A stretch of DNA of 64,000 bases from Paracyclopina nana (GCA_019096065.1 JAGUCH010000007.1:6718501-6782500), one strand, 5' to 3'; shown: positions 1 to 17,759, numbered from the stretch's first letter. Made by a program: numbers and translations. The notes: a model not told the origin generated them from the letters alone.

Positions 1-310
1 AATCCAGTCTCAGCAATCCAGTCTCAGTAATCCAGTCTCAGTAGTTCAGTCTCAGTAATCCAGTCTCAGCAATCTAGTCTCAGTAATCCAGTCTCAGTAG
101 TTCAGTCTCAGTAATCCAATCTTAGTAGTTCAGTCTCAGTAATCCAGTCTCAGTAGTTCAGTCTCAGCAATCCAGTCTCAGTAATCCAGTCTCAGCAATC
201 TAGTCTCAGTAATCCAGTCTCAGTAGTTCAATCTCAGTAATCCAATCTTAGTAGTTCAGTCTCTGTAGTCCAGTCTCAGCAATCCAATATAAGTTGTCCA
301 GTCTCAGTAA
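1..310. repeat. Degenerate 14-15 bp minisatellite at the left edge
   Basis: Continuous tandem copies of a unit alternating between AATCCAGTCTCAGT and AGTTCAGTCTCAGT, about twenty in all, with scattered substitutions. The array starts before the window. It has no unique spacers and no coding frame. Confidence 0.95.
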
Positions 311-1755
311 TTGCTAATAGAATTGCTTGAATTGCTTGCTCCCTCACTTGTTTGTGATTTAGTGTCATTTTCAAGTGTTTTTTCTGCTGTAAGAAAGCAT
401 TTCAGTAAATGGCTTCTTCCCCTCTCTCTCTCTCTGTGTTGCTGCTATTGCCACCATTCTCAGATGCTGAAAGTGTTCTGACATCTAAATGTGGTTGTAG
501 ATCTTGCACTCACTCCCCAGTTTTTGTGGGAAAATGCAGGAGCTTTCTTCTGGCTCCAAAAGATGCCAATTGAGAGCTGGGAGGGGAAAACACAGATTGA
601 AGAGCAACAGCTGCATAGAAGAACTACAATACGTAGTATGCCATCATGTAGCAATAAAGAAAAGCAAGGGGCTCTTACGCAGCCATAAAATCCATGCTCA
701 ATAGCACTTTTCACTCTTTTGCTCAATTATTGAGGGAGAACACGTCCATTTTGAAAAAAGCTGCTCTGATATAGTGCAGCAACAAAAGATTGATGACATT
801 ACTGAGCTCACATGCAACATTGTGTGTCCTTTGATACTAATTTCCATTTCTTTCTCACATTTGCTTTCATAATGATGTCATCTATATAGTACGTACTTTA
901 TATTCCCATCTTACATGATTTCAGTTTTGAAGACTGAAAGCCAAATGGAAAGCTGAGCATCGAGTCTCATTAAAAGACCATTTGATTTGGAGACATGAGC
1001 AAGCCAAAAAACTGTATCTTACGGCCAAAGTTAAAAGTGCGTCAAAAATAAGTATCGCAAGAAAAGAAAGCAAGATGCATAGATGAACAGCACATTAATG
1101 TTACATCACACTTAACCCATCATTATCCTGATGGAGTCCATAACGTTACATGTTGATTGGAAAGTAGAAAGCTTTCACAGCTTGATGTATCGTTCGCCTT
1201 GAGTTGTACTAGTACAGTTGGCAACCATTCATTTATGGGAAGCAGCTATCTGCACACACACACTAGCTGCACAAAAGATGGATTATGTCAACCTTAATGA
1301 CATGCTAGTAGTAGTGCTCTGTGAATACAGTGTGCACTGGCGATCAGATGACCCCAAATCCTCCTGAGATTTTCGATCCCTCCTCTGAGAATGTCCACAG
1401 AAGCTCATAAATTTGGAATGTCCTCCCTTTAAAAAGGCTTTTTCAATTTCAAACGCACACAGAAAGAATGCGTAATGGCATCATTTTCTGATCAGTATCC
1501 ATTGAATTTGAATGCCATCGATTTACCATATATCTGAATACAGGCTTTGACGATACTTCACTTCTTCGATGTAAGCTGGTACATTCTTATGGCTTGGCGC
1601 CTCTTCCAAATCAAATGGCAGACTAATGCGACTCAATGTCCAGCTTGCCATTTGGTATTCAGTCTGGAAGACTGAAAGGCGTCAAAATGTACTATTCAAA
1701 TTCTTCGTTCGCAGTATTCATTGAATGTATTTTCAACTCGATTGCTTTTTGATCA
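311..1755. other. Noncoding stretch with dispersed hairpin repeats
   Basis: No supported gene. A small recurring palindrome of the form TTTCAGT-(about 6 nt)-ACTGAAA appears near 919-940 and 1660-1680, with sequence related to repeats at 2.3, 21.7, 27, 28.7, 30.9 and 36.5 kb. Short open frames here look like chance. Confidence 0.5.
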
Positions 1756-2014
1756 TGACTTTCAGCTGTGTATGGCGAAGCCTTTAAAAGTTGAGAAGAA
1801 GACCACATCTCCCTTGGAGCTTCCCAAGGGAGCTTTGAAGCTTTCCAAAGCCGCCTTGACAATAGATTTCCTCTGGAAAAAGAAAGGATCAAAGACTTTG
1901 TCCAAAAGGGGATTCATGGAAAGTCTACCAACAAAAGATCCTGATTTCTTCAGCCTACTACAGCCACCAGATCTCTATCAGGTTGACCCTCAGGCCAGTA
2001 AAAACACTGGGTGA
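1756..2014 (+). CDS. Putative terminal exon of an unrecognised gene
   Basis: A plausible 3' splice site (pyrimidine-rich, ending CTTTCAG) at about 1755 is followed by a frame open to a TGA at 2012-2014. It encodes about 85 residues rich in lysine, serine and leucine (for example SKAALTIDFLWKKKG and PDFFSLLQPPDLYQ). The base composition is more balanced than the AT-rich flanks, as seen in real exons of this window. I recognise no domain, and no upstream exon or start could be assigned; it may lie left of the window. It could equally be a chance open frame inside repeats. Confidence 0.25.
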
Positions 2015-4316
2015 CATTTCCTATTATGCTGTCAGTCACAAATGCTGTTGTTCTGATCTCTGATAGATACAATCACTTATAGACATTGAGGGATGTTTTA
2101 ATAGAGTGCTGCTCATAGAAGGCATCAAAAAATATCGAAAGTGATCAGTACTCAAATAGGAGGCTTAACGTAAGGAAACATTTCCTTCATACTATTAGGT
2201 GAACATCGCATTAAAGTTTGTCGACATTTTTGCTTTTAAGATGAAATCATTTTTTTGGCTTGCCAACTTTGCCTAATCAAATGGTTGCCAAATGAGACTC
2301 GACAGTGAGCTCTCGGTTGGACTTTCAGTCTGTGAAACTGAAAGCTAAAGCAATGAAGTATTTATGCGTCAAGACGCTGCTGCTCACAGATGAACACCGC
2401 TTTATAATGCATTTGTTGCGTGTAAGGATCTCATTGTTCGGGTATATTGTAGCTCAGTCAGCTGAATGCATACCACAAAGATACTTAGTATAACCATATC
2501 TGTGGGGTCACCCTTTTGTCAGCACTCAGACTTGCTGATTTATCAATACCAGACTACGGTTGGTCATTAGAAAGCCTTTCACAGTATCTTTTATCATGTC
2601 ATACTTCACCACCATTTTGCACTCTTCCCTGCTGCCAAAAACTTTTTTGCATTGATAAATCTCGGAAATTACTCATTTCCTGCATTTGTTAAACGCTCCC
2701 ATTAATTATGCAGAGCCAATGGAAATATTCCAGTGAAATACTCTATTTTTTATGACACCTTTACTTACTTATTTTTTTGTTGTGGTATAAGACTTTTTTG
2801 GTGTCTTGCGTGCTACTAATGATGACATGACACAACTGTGTACCAAAGCCAGACATGAAGGGACCAAAATTGGCTTGGAAACAAAGATCTGTTGATCATT
2901 GCGTGCTTTCAATTGTTTACTTTGAGAGGTTGCGTGAGTGAGGCTGCAAACCTTGCGGAAAATTGGAGCTCTTATCTTGCGCTCACTTCAACTCTTCAAG
3001 GCTTCAAAGTCAGAAAAATTGAACTTTTCAAAAAATTATAATAAAAGTCATTAATTTGAAGAAATGACCTCATTTTGCATTTTCACCTTATTTGCGATGA
3101 ATTGATTCATTTCAAAACAAACATTTTGATTTTTGCCAATAGAATTGAACAAAAAAGTTAATATATTATTATGCTGCCATTTTTGAGCTTTCTTTTGGAT
3201 TCAGACAAAGAAGCTATGGTGGTCTTGATGATGTTGATGTCACCACTGGTGTTGTATGGTGGTGCTAGCAATTTCTGGGAAAAATTGCAACTTTTGAAAC
3301 ATGAAAGGGGCTTTATTTCTAGATAAAGAGGGGACAAGAGCCTGTCGGAGTTGTTGGTGCGTCAAAAAGTTTTTAGTCATAGCAGCAGCAGCAGCAAAAG
3401 ACATAAACTGTCTCTTATTGCTAGTCCGTGACAACGACAACACGAAAGTGGTTCCATGTTCCTCATTTTGTGGACTTCATGGGCTGCACAGAGACCTGAT
3501 ACTAAATATAAATATTTTTTTCTTAAAAAATTAGATATATTTTTCATCAAGAGCAGAATATAGTTCTTTATTCAATTAAGATTTCACTAGTAAAAATATG
3601 CTTGAAAAAATTGAAGAAATTCAAATCCTGTTAATTTGTTAACTAAAAAAATGATGTTTGAGTTGCAAAGTAAATTTTTTCAGTTTTTAATACTATTAAG
3701 AAAAAAAGATTTCACCACCAAAAGCATGCCTTTAGAGCAATAAAAAAATGAAGGTTTCCTCAAATCAATTTTGTTTATTAAAACCATTATTTGTGGATTA
3801 AATGACCTATTTTAGTTTTCAATTAAATTAATTTTCCACCAAAAACAAGCTTTTATAAATTAAAATAATGTACAACAAATGTCCTGGATAAATATGATTA
3901 ATGGGCTGAACCGCAACTTTTTGAGTCTGTTTTTAACTCATGAAAGAGCCGTTCTTTGTGTGCGCCTGTTTTTAGCCAGCCGTTCTCTGTGTTATGCAAG
4001 TCTTTCGGTTTGCACCCTTGCTTGGTAAAGCTGTCGTAAACACGCAAATTGTCGCGTTGTTTGATGTGGAAGCAACAATTTCTAGGAGACAAAGTGCAAA
4101 AGATCACACACACAGCACCGGGGAAAAAAGTTGATGAAAAGTAGTAGTTTTGATGGCTTTTTTCAATCCCTTGGGACATTAGAAACTTCAATATGGGTAC
4201 TATAATTATCCAGATGAGAAATGGGGTTATTTTTTGCAACACCCAAGAGAGAGCAAAAATTGTGCACACACACAAGAGAAATTTGACAAGAGAAACACAA
4301 TTCCACTCAGGGTTGA
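2015..4316. other. Intergenic DNA, probably including the hamlet-like 3' UTR
   Basis: AT-rich sequence with no supported coding exon. The part next to 4316 is downstream of the hamlet-like stop codon and should hold its 3' UTR; several AATAAA motifs on the minus strand (for example 3774-3779) could serve as polyadenylation signals, but I cannot choose one. A copy of the TTTCAGT/ACTGAAA hairpin repeat lies at 2320-2345. Open frames at 3240-3534 and 3898-4275 show no conserved motif. Confidence 0.5.
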
Positions 4317-10880
<6,564 letters not shown>

Positions 10881-11100
10881 CAAAAAAATATTTTTATATA
10901 CTGTAATACGATTTCCTCGTGTTATAATTCAGTTTACCGATCCGACTCAGCTCTTTTATATCACAGTTCTTTCTAAGCAATTTGGGGGATATTAAATACT
11001 TAACGGCCCTGGAATCAAATTCGAGGGATTTTAAGTAGCTTAATGCCTCTCATATTCCATGGAACTAATCAACATTCCAAAGAAGTTAGAAAAAGAGAGA

Positions 11101-11169
11101 ATCTTCCAAGATTTGAACCTCAGCCAGTTGGATCAGGATTCCAATACTATAACCACTGAGCTATGGAAA
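11101..11169 (-). repeat. tRNA-derived SINE-like unit 1 (tRNA pseudogene)
   Basis: On the minus strand, a Pol III A box (TAGCTCAGTGG, 11153-11163) and B box (GGTTCAAATCT, 11109-11119) are correctly spaced. Between them is a perfect 5-bp anticodon-type stem TTGGA/TCCAA around a 7-nt loop ATCCTGA, formally anticodon CCT. The acceptor stem pairs imperfectly, so this looks like a tRNA-derived SINE head or pseudogene, not a working tRNA gene. Confidence 0.6.
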
Positions 11170-11245
11170 CACCATGAAAATTGCATGCTATGTATAAGAC
11201 TTAAACATAATTTAAGCCAGATAAAGAAACCAAAAAAACAAGGAA

Positions 11246-11312
11246 TGACTGGGGTTTGAACCCTAGACTGCGGAATCAAAGCCAAGCGCTCTGACCACTA
11301 TGCCATGGCTGC
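11246..11312 (-). repeat. tRNA-derived SINE-like unit 2 (tRNA pseudogene)
   Basis: On the minus strand, an A box TGGCATAGTGG (11295-11305) and a canonical B box GGTTCAAACCC (11252-11262) define a second tRNA-like unit about 75 bp from unit 1 and in the same orientation. A T-run follows at about 11233-11239 on the same strand and could terminate Pol III transcription. The anticodon and acceptor stems are degenerate. Confidence 0.6.
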
Positions 11313-11899
11313 AACTCACAAGAATTGTATTCTTAAAGTCTGTTTTATTGCTCTCACACCACTGGATGTTAGCTGATGAGAGCCAGTGATACATAGCATA
11401 AAAACCGAGCAGCATTTTCTAGGGCACAGGGCAGCCCGGTAACTTCATTAAAACACTCGAAAATCGTATTACAGTATATAAAATTGTATATTTCGAGCTG
11501 GGGCACGTAAAATTGGGTGATTAAATAGCTGAGCGAGGATTTTAAAATGGAAAAACACTCGTACAATTACAGCCCTCGCAGGCTCGGGCTAGTAAAGCTG
11601 TACTCGAGTTTTCCCATTTTAAAATCCTCGCTCAGCTATTTAATCACCCTACTTTACGTGCCCCAGCTCGAAATAAATAACTATAATTTTATGGTGGGCA
11701 CGTGCAGCATTTTTGGGTCAACAAATGTTTTTTTCGAGTTTTATGGCGGCCGATTTGATGATTGACTTCCGCGCGGGGCAATAAAAAACACTTTTGATTT
11801 GTCAATAGTACATTTCGATATATCATAAAGCGTAGAAAAACTGCATGATAATTCAATACCTAACATCATCTTAGAGCTTGCATAGCAAGCTTCAAGTTG

Positions 11900-14731
11900 T
11901 TACCAGCTGCCCCTCAAATCTTTGCTCAGGCCTTTGGTCTGGGCATCCTTGTTCGACTCCTTCATGACAATCGCCTTCAAGTGATCCTTGTACTGGATAA
12001 TGTCGCCTTCCCATTTGGTCACAGTTTGCTTCTCGCAGATCCAGATCTCATCGGCAACCTGAAAATATGTATTCAGTTGTATTTTGTGGTTAAAATGTTG
12101 ATGAGGCCAACTTTAAAAAATTGCTTGAAAGTACGACAGGATTTTCCTTCGATACACATTCAAGCCAATTTGAGTGGAAAAATGTGGAAAAATTTGATAA
12201 AGTTGGCTTGAATTTGCTTTGTTGTCGCAATAGCTCAAATGTCGTCATTTAAAAACTGATAATATGTATTCAGTTGCATTTTGTGGTTGGACATCTGTGA
12301 AAAATGTCGATGAGGCCAACTTTAAAAAATTGATTGAAAGTACGACAGGATTTTCTTTCGATACACATTCAAGCCAATTTTGGTGGAAAAATGTGGAGAA
12401 ATTTGATAAAGTTGGCTTGAATCTGCTTTGTTGTCGCAATAGCTCAAATGTCGTCATTTAAAACTATTCGAGTACTGATCACTTTAGGTAGCCTCAATTG
12501 GACCACTTTTTTTATACCTGATTGATGAGCCTAAAGTCGTGAGACACAAGTACGAGTCCACCTTCAAAGTTGTTAATAGCCTCGGCAAGAGCATCGATGG
12601 TATCCATGTCCAAGTGATTGGTAGGCTCGTCCAATAGCAACATGTGAGGAGTCTGCCATGCCAACCAGGCAAACACCACACGACAACGTTGACCATCAGA
12701 CAACTGCTTGATTGGTGCAGTCTGAAAAGATGTACAAATCTTAATAAAGAGAAATTGCACGAGAAAGCAATTTCCCGAATAGGAGATCTAGTTTAGTCTA
12801 GCAAATGTGAAAATTGGATCAGGACCACTGCTCAAGTCCTGCACAGAGTGCGATTTGCAATCATTGTAAGATGTTGCTGAACTCCCAGTACCTGTTGTTT
12901 TCCAGTTAGACCGTATCTTCCAATGATTCTTCGCATGTCGTCCCGCTCCTTGACCTCAGGGAACATCTTCATCATGTAATCCAGCGGTGACAAGTCCATA
13001 TCCAACAACTCGTGAAGATGCTGGTGGTATCGGCCAATTTTCAAGTGGTTGTTTCGCCGGATCATGCCCTCGGTGGGGACCAGTTCGCCATAGATCAGTT
13101 TGAGCAAAGTTGACTTGCCCGCTCCATTAGGTCCAACCAGGGCCAGCCTCGAGTCCAAGTCCAGACCAAACTCCAGATTCTTGTAGATCCACTCGGTTTG
13201 CTCATTGTAGCGAAAACTAACATTCTGAAAAGACGAGTTTTGTCTTGATCTTAATAAAGTGAATCAGCGAAGAAAGAAAATTCATGAATAGGAGATCTAG
13301 TTTAGTCTGGCAAACGTGAAAATTGGATCAGGGCTACTGTTCAAGTCCTGCACAGAGTGCGATTTGCCTGGGATTGTTGACGGTCGAACACGTACCTGAA
13401 CCATGATCACCGGTGGAGGAATGGTGCCACAAGAGTAGAAGTAGAAGGACAGAGTCTTGTCAGACTTGACCTTCTCTGTGAGGCCACCAGCCACCATTTT
13501 GGCCAGCGTCTTTTCTTTGGACTGAGCCTGTCGAGCCAACTTGGCACTTCCATGACCGAACCTAGCAATGTAATTCTAAAACAAGGAATTGAGTCATTGA
13601 GCAAAATGAACACCATGAGCAAATTATCACCTTCATGTGAGCAATCTGATCCTGCTCCCATTGGTATCGTTTCGACTGGTTCTCCAGCAATTCTAGCCTA
13701 GTTCTCACAAAAGCATCGTAGTTGCCACCAAAGTAGTTCAACTTTTGCTTGTCAAGATGAATGATTTGAGTGCAGACTCCATTCATGAAATCCTGCGAGT
13801 GGGAGTTGAAGAGCAGGATCTGCTTGTAGTTCTTCAGCTCCTCCTCCAACCAGACGCAAGCCTCCAAATCCAGATGGTTGGTGGGCTCGTCCAGAAGCAG
13901 GAGGTGAGGCTTCAAGAACAGGGCTCGAGCCAGAGCTATTCTCATGCGCCAGCCTCCGGAGAAGTCTTTGCACTTCTTGTTCTGCATGGCCTTGGAGAAG
14001 CCCAGACCATGCAAAATATGTCCGGCCTTGACCTCGGCGGTGTCAGCCCCGATTTCGTCCAACCTGTCATACACCTCCATGAGGTACTCCTGAGACTCTT
14101 CATCTTCCAGATGGACCAGCTCTTCGGCAAGCTTCTCCAGGGCGATGCGCTCCTGGTCAGCCTCCATGACAGCCTCGAGAGCGGTCTTTTCAGAGGCGGG
14201 CATTTCCCTGGACAAGTAGTAGACATCGATGTGATTCTGGATGGGGACTTCGCGGTTGCCCAGCACGGCCAAGAGCGAGGACTTGCCGCTGCCATTCGAT
14301 CCGATCAAGCCGTACCTAAACCGAACTCATCAGTACCAAACATTAATTAAAAATGATAATTATTCCACACACCTTTGGCCGACGCTCAGCTCGATCTTGG
14401 TGTCGAGGAGCAACTCGACGCCGTGGAAGGTCACGCTCAAGTTGGAGATTTTGATGTCCCTCGACATGGGATGGATGGCCAAGACTCCGGTGCAGGCTCT
14501 GGCGTCGGCCGCCATCTTGGCCTCCTGCTCCAGCCGCTGGCACAGCTCCTCCTCGTACGTGGAAGCCTTTTCTTGGCCGTTTTCCTCACTCCGAGGAGTC
14601 ATTGTCCCGTTCCCATTGGGAGTCGCCTCACCAGAGTCCGAGGGGTTGTCTTTGTTGATCTTTTTGCCACCTTTGGCCTTGGCAATTTCTTTCTTCTTGG
14701 CCGCCTTCTTTTTCTGGTAATCTGACGGCAT
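11900..14731 (-). CDS. ABCF2: ABCF2-type ABC-F ATPase (ribosome-associated), complete
   Basis: Six exons on the minus strand: 14731-14373, 14315-13631, 13575-13396, 13224-12892, 12721-12518 and 12058-11900. Frames join cleanly to give 639 residues; human ABCF2 is about 620. The start ATG gives [15 protein letters not shown], matching the family's basic N-terminus. Two ATPase cassettes and no membrane segment are present. Cassette 1 has Walker A GSNGSGKS (about 125-132), signature [14 protein letters not shown] and Walker [12 protein letters not shown]. Cassette 2 has Walker A GPNGAGKS (about 439-446), signature LSDGQRCRV and Walker [16 protein letters not shown] proteins act in the cytosol on ribosomes. 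Introns 1 and 2 are very short (57 and 55 nt), introns 3 and 4 are homologous to each other, and intron 5 carries a tandemly duplicated repeat. The last exon is weakly conserved, as expected. Confidence 0.97.
12070..12455. repeat. Tandem duplication of dispersed repeat R1 inside an ABCF2 intron
   Basis: Two copies of an about 190-bp unit (about 12068-12252 and 12262-12460) in ABCF2 intron 5. Each runs from TATGTATTCAGTTG to GCTCAAATGTCGTCATTTAAA, and one carries an internal insertion of about 10 bp. The unit is the reverse-orientation relative of the R1 repeat at 4.5, 5.1 and 54.7 kb. Confidence 0.85.
12722..12891 (-). repeat. ABCF2 intron 4, homologous to intron 3 (introner-like)
   Basis: This 170-nt phase 0 intron shares an 82-nt core with the 171-nt intron at 13225-13395; I count five differences. 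The common blocks include GCAAATCGCACTCTGTGCAG and AGACTAAACTAGATCTCC, and both also share GTAC at the 5' end and CTTTATTAAGAT and TTTTCAG at the 3' end. The flanking exons show no corresponding similarity. Confidence 0.85.
13225..13395 (-). repeat. ABCF2 intron 3, homologous to intron 4 (introner-like)
   Basis: Partner of the intron at 12722-12891. Both are phase 0, both follow an exon ending CAG, and they are 171 and 170 nt long. Insertion of the same intron-forming element twice, or copying of one intron into another site, would explain this. Confidence 0.85.
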
Positions 14732-15772
14732 TTTCGTCGGGCTGAAACCAACTTAAAAATGTTTAAAAAATAGAAAGAGTGATTGATTTGAGCGGGAAAA
14801 GGCCGAATCCACGGCAAAATTAAAGTTTGTTTACTTTTCGGGGCGAACACGTGTTATGTAAAGCCGGGATTATTTTTCTCGCGAAATGAGCGGGCGTCAC
14901 GCTCAAAGTGAGCGGAGAGTGAGTGAAAATGTGCTCAACGCTGTTGCTTACCGGTAAGACTGATGAAATACTTAAAACGTATCTATTTAATAGAGGCAAA
15001 AAGGCCGATTGGCTTCCAACGTGACTGTGCAAACGCCAGAAACAGCAATGTACTCGAAGTACAGAGTTACTTGAGTTATTTAACCGTTAAGAGACGAAAA
15101 TGCTTAGGAAAAGCCTAAAATTGGATTTATTTGAGGGAAACGATACTTTCTGGTAACGCTGTGCCTTTGCTCCCGAAAATCAGTTTTGCTTCATTTTTTC
15201 TCCGGAATCGGGCAACTTTTGTGACTTTCCCTGCTGTATACCTTGCATACCAGGTCAATGAAGGCCTTTCTTGTGAGTAACTGCTGCACTTCTTATGTAA
15301 GAGCATTTGTAAGATTTGCAGCCAATATTCATGAGTTTAGCCCGATTCAACCGCTAGGTGGCGCTGCATTTCTAATGAAAGCTGCGATTTGAAGTCTTTC
15401 AAACTTTGTCAAGTGTCATGCTAACTTATTCAAATCATGAGTTAAGCATTTCAAATTCATGTCCATGAAACAATAACTTAATTTTAATTATTATCATTTA
15501 TCATTATTTGATATCATTTTCAGTTCAGGTTGGATTTTTTTCATTTTTAGTAATGACCTACAATTTTGGAAATTCATAGGCCTCAAAATATCCCTTGAAA
15601 AAATTTGATCTTACGACACTTTTTTTGGCATAATATGTATAATTGTCAATGTTCTTCACGGTTCAACAGCATAAACCAGAAACGTTTTCGTACCGCAAAA
15701 CCAATTAGCAAATCTGTAAATCCTTGAAGCCAAGGACGCGAAAAAAAGAAGAATTATTTCTGAGTTCGTCTT
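14732..15772. other. Intergenic region between ABCF2 promoter side and spätzle-like 3' end
   Basis: Holds the ABCF2 upstream region (14732 onward, no clear TATA box) and the downstream side of the spätzle-like gene. The only specific element I can point to is a CTCF-like motif at 15351-15366. No coding exon is supported. Confidence 0.5.
15351..15366 (+). promoter_or_regulatory. CTCF-like insulator motif
   Basis: CCGCTAGGTGGCGCTG matches the conserved CTCF core, including AGGTGGCGC as described for Drosophila CTCF. It lies between two genes, a usual place for an insulator. Binding is inferred from the motif alone. Confidence 0.4.
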
Positions 15773-15778
15773 TTTATT
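15773..15778 (-). terminator. Polyadenylation signal of the spätzle-like gene
   Basis: AATAAA on the minus strand, about 320 nt past the stop codon at 16100, at a sensible distance for a 3' UTR end. Confidence 0.6.
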
Positions 15779-16099
15779 GATTCTAGCAAAATCTCACAGC
15801 AACAGGTCGCACCACAAAAATGGCAATATCACAGTAGTTTACAAAAAAGAAGTGGTTGTTTTTTTCAGGGGAATTGGCGGGAGTTGTGGGGAAAAGGGTT
15901 ACTTTTTGGCTTTTTTCGAGGGGCTTTGGGGGGTAATTTCCAGGTGCAGTCCGAAGCCACTGTCAGCCTCACAAAAGGACCCAAACATATTCAGTTTTGG
16001 TGGCATTTTCGAATATCAAATTGGCAGTTCCGTTCCTTATTGGATCCAGTTGCTTGGGCTGATTTGGCTCTTCCTTTTCTGGCATTACACATTTAGTAT

Positions 16100-17643
16100 T
16101 TACTGGGGAATATGGCAGGAGCAAGCTGAAGGGAGCTTGTAGGTATCGATGAAAAATCCACGGTAAGGGTCACAGGGGTCAAGGGAGAGCATCCTGTGGT
16201 AGACATACTTTTGGGTGCACTTGGACTGGTAGCAGGGTGCCAAGAGCCTGCAAGCACTCTCTGGGGTTTGGCAGGTCTCGAGTCTGGCAGTCTGGGTGTA
16301 GTTGTAGTGGCCATAGGAGTAATCCTTGGGAATATGCTGGAGCACCACGCGCCAGAGGCCTTCAACGTTGACAGCCCTCTTGATCTTGGCATAGTCAACA
16401 AAGGAGGGGCAGAGGTAGCCCTCGGGTCCGATCCAGTGGGTGGCATCATAAGGCATGGGTCCCTGCAAGCAGAATTATTTTTTTAGACTCGATTGCCACC
16501 TGTATGTCCTGTTCATGAACGCCCCAAACTCTTTAGGAAAATGCACGAAAAACACCTCAAGGAAAGGAGAAAAATTGTCTTATGACAAGCGCCAGCTGAT
16601 ACTAAGAAAATCAGATCGACTTTAAGCCAACTTGAAAGTAAACAAATCTAATTTCGGCTATTAAGTTTTGCGCAAAATCAATAGTTAAATTTCATCTTTT
16701 ATCAGAGAAACGTGATGAAATATAGTTTGTTTTGAGATATGCCGAAAACCATGCGACAAAATAGCAAAAATTGCCATAAAAAACGCTGCTCGACCCCCAG
16801 CTTAACTCGTAGAGTGGCAGTCGGCCACAGATTCACTTTTCCTTGACACAATTTTTTCCATACCTTAAGGCACTCTTAATGCATGAACAGGGCATTAGAG
16901 CCCCAACTGAATCCGGAATCCGGATTGGAATTACCTTGGAGGCTCCGGTGTAGTAGTCGTAGTTGAAGGCATTCTCTTGGTAGGCAGTGATGTGCTCAAC
17001 CAGATCGTCAGCTGACTGGTCAGCCACATCGGAATACTTCTTGAGGAAAATGGGATCTTGGGAGATTTTGTTGGCCACCTCGTAGTCGGGGTACTCGGCG
17101 TCCTCCACGCAGTAGGGAAGGTCTGAGTTGAGGGCGCACGCGGGCGGGGCCTTGGGGTCGCAGTAGCCATGAGGGGCGGGGTGGTAGGGGGCGGGGGCGT
17201 AGGGAGCTGGGTGGTGAGGGGCGTGGACGGGTGGGTGGGGCGTGGCAGCGAAGGCCAGGGCGAAGGGGACCACCACGGCGGCGACCTGAAAACCGCCATT
17301 TTAATTAGATTTCTTAAGTTTAAAATCTATTTTATTAAGTTCTAAAAATCATATTTTTTTAAAAAAAATCGCTGTTTTTAACCTAAAATTGCAGGATTTT
17401 GGTAAAAAAAATTGATTTTTAAATCAATTTTTTTGAGTACTAAATTCACAATTTTTTTTTTTAAATTGCTGTTTTTAACCTAAAATTGCAGGTTTTGGGC
17501 AAAATTAAAGTTGATAAAAGCGAAAATGCACTACTTTATATGAAGCACAATTAATGATTTACATTGCAAAAATGGATGATTTTTCTTTGAAAAAAAACCC
17601 TAATTTTATGATGTTATATAGAACTCACAAATTTGGAGACCAT
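16100..17643 (-). CDS. spz: Spätzle-like secreted cystine-knot ligand precursor, complete
   Basis: Three exons: 17643-17629 (5 codons), 17285-16935 and 16462-16100, all joined in phase 0, giving 242 residues. The tiny first exon encodes MVSKF, which completes a signal peptide (hydrophobic run VAAVVVPFALAFA) with the second exon. A histidine/proline-rich stretch with HHPAPYAPAPYH follows, then a prodomain. The C-terminal exon holds the Spätzle domain, from GPEGYLCPS through a KR site to YKLPSACSCHIP, with at least eight cysteines including ETC, APCY, SKC, DPC and SACSC. Spätzle proteins are proteolytically activated ligands of Toll receptors in development and immunity. The member of the family (Spz1 to Spz6 type) cannot be decided here. 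Intron 1 is 343 nt; intron 2 is 472 nt. A TATA promoter lies about 100 bp upstream. Confidence 0.94.
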
Positions 17644-17712
17644 GGTTGGAGTCCGCAATTCAATAAATAAATAAGTTAAAGGGTGCTAGTGATGCTATGA
17701 GACTTGCAAAAA

Positions 17713-17752
17713 GCGAACTGCGAGTTGCGCCGCACCCCGCGAGCCTTTTATA
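17713..17752 (-). promoter_or_regulatory. Core promoter of the spätzle-like gene (TATA + initiator)
   Basis: TATAAAAGG on the minus strand (17752-17744) is followed 33 nt downstream by a CAGTT initiator (A at about 17719), typical arthropod spacing. The surroundings are GC-rich (CGCGCGAG, GCTCGCGGGGTGCGGCGC) against an AT-rich background. The predicted 5' UTR is about 75 nt. Confidence 0.7.
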
Positions 17753-17759
17753 CTCGCGC

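Larger units (their letters stand above)
10895..11690. mobile_element. Nested foldback/MITE-like structure
   Basis: An outer inverted pair is formed by 10897-10940 (starting TATATACTGTAATACGATTT) and its complement at about 11430-11485. Immediately to the right, an inner, longer and nearly perfect hairpin runs from about 11490-11555 to 11597-11680, with arms of roughly 70-95 bp containing GAGCTGGGGCACGTAAA and GCTGAGCGAGGATTTTAAAA and a loop near 11565-11595. The outer pair encloses two tRNA-like units. There is no transposase frame. It may be one composite foldback element or one MITE inserted into another. Confidence 0.7.

Noticed and set aside
1-310. Regularly spaced repeats resembling a CRISPR array
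   Set aside because: Units are contiguous with no unique spacers, and the sequence is eukaryotic; it is a minisatellite.
3898-4275. 125-codon minus-strand open frame
   Set aside because: Lies just past the hamlet-like stop, no recognisable domain, composition typical of noncoding AT-rich DNA.
11101-11312. Functional tRNA genes
   Set aside because: A and B boxes are present, but acceptor stems do not pair and one anticodon stem is broken.
13745-14350. Long plus-strand open frame of 201 codons
   Set aside because: Antisense of ABCF2 exon 2; leucine/valine-rich shadow of the conserved coding strand.
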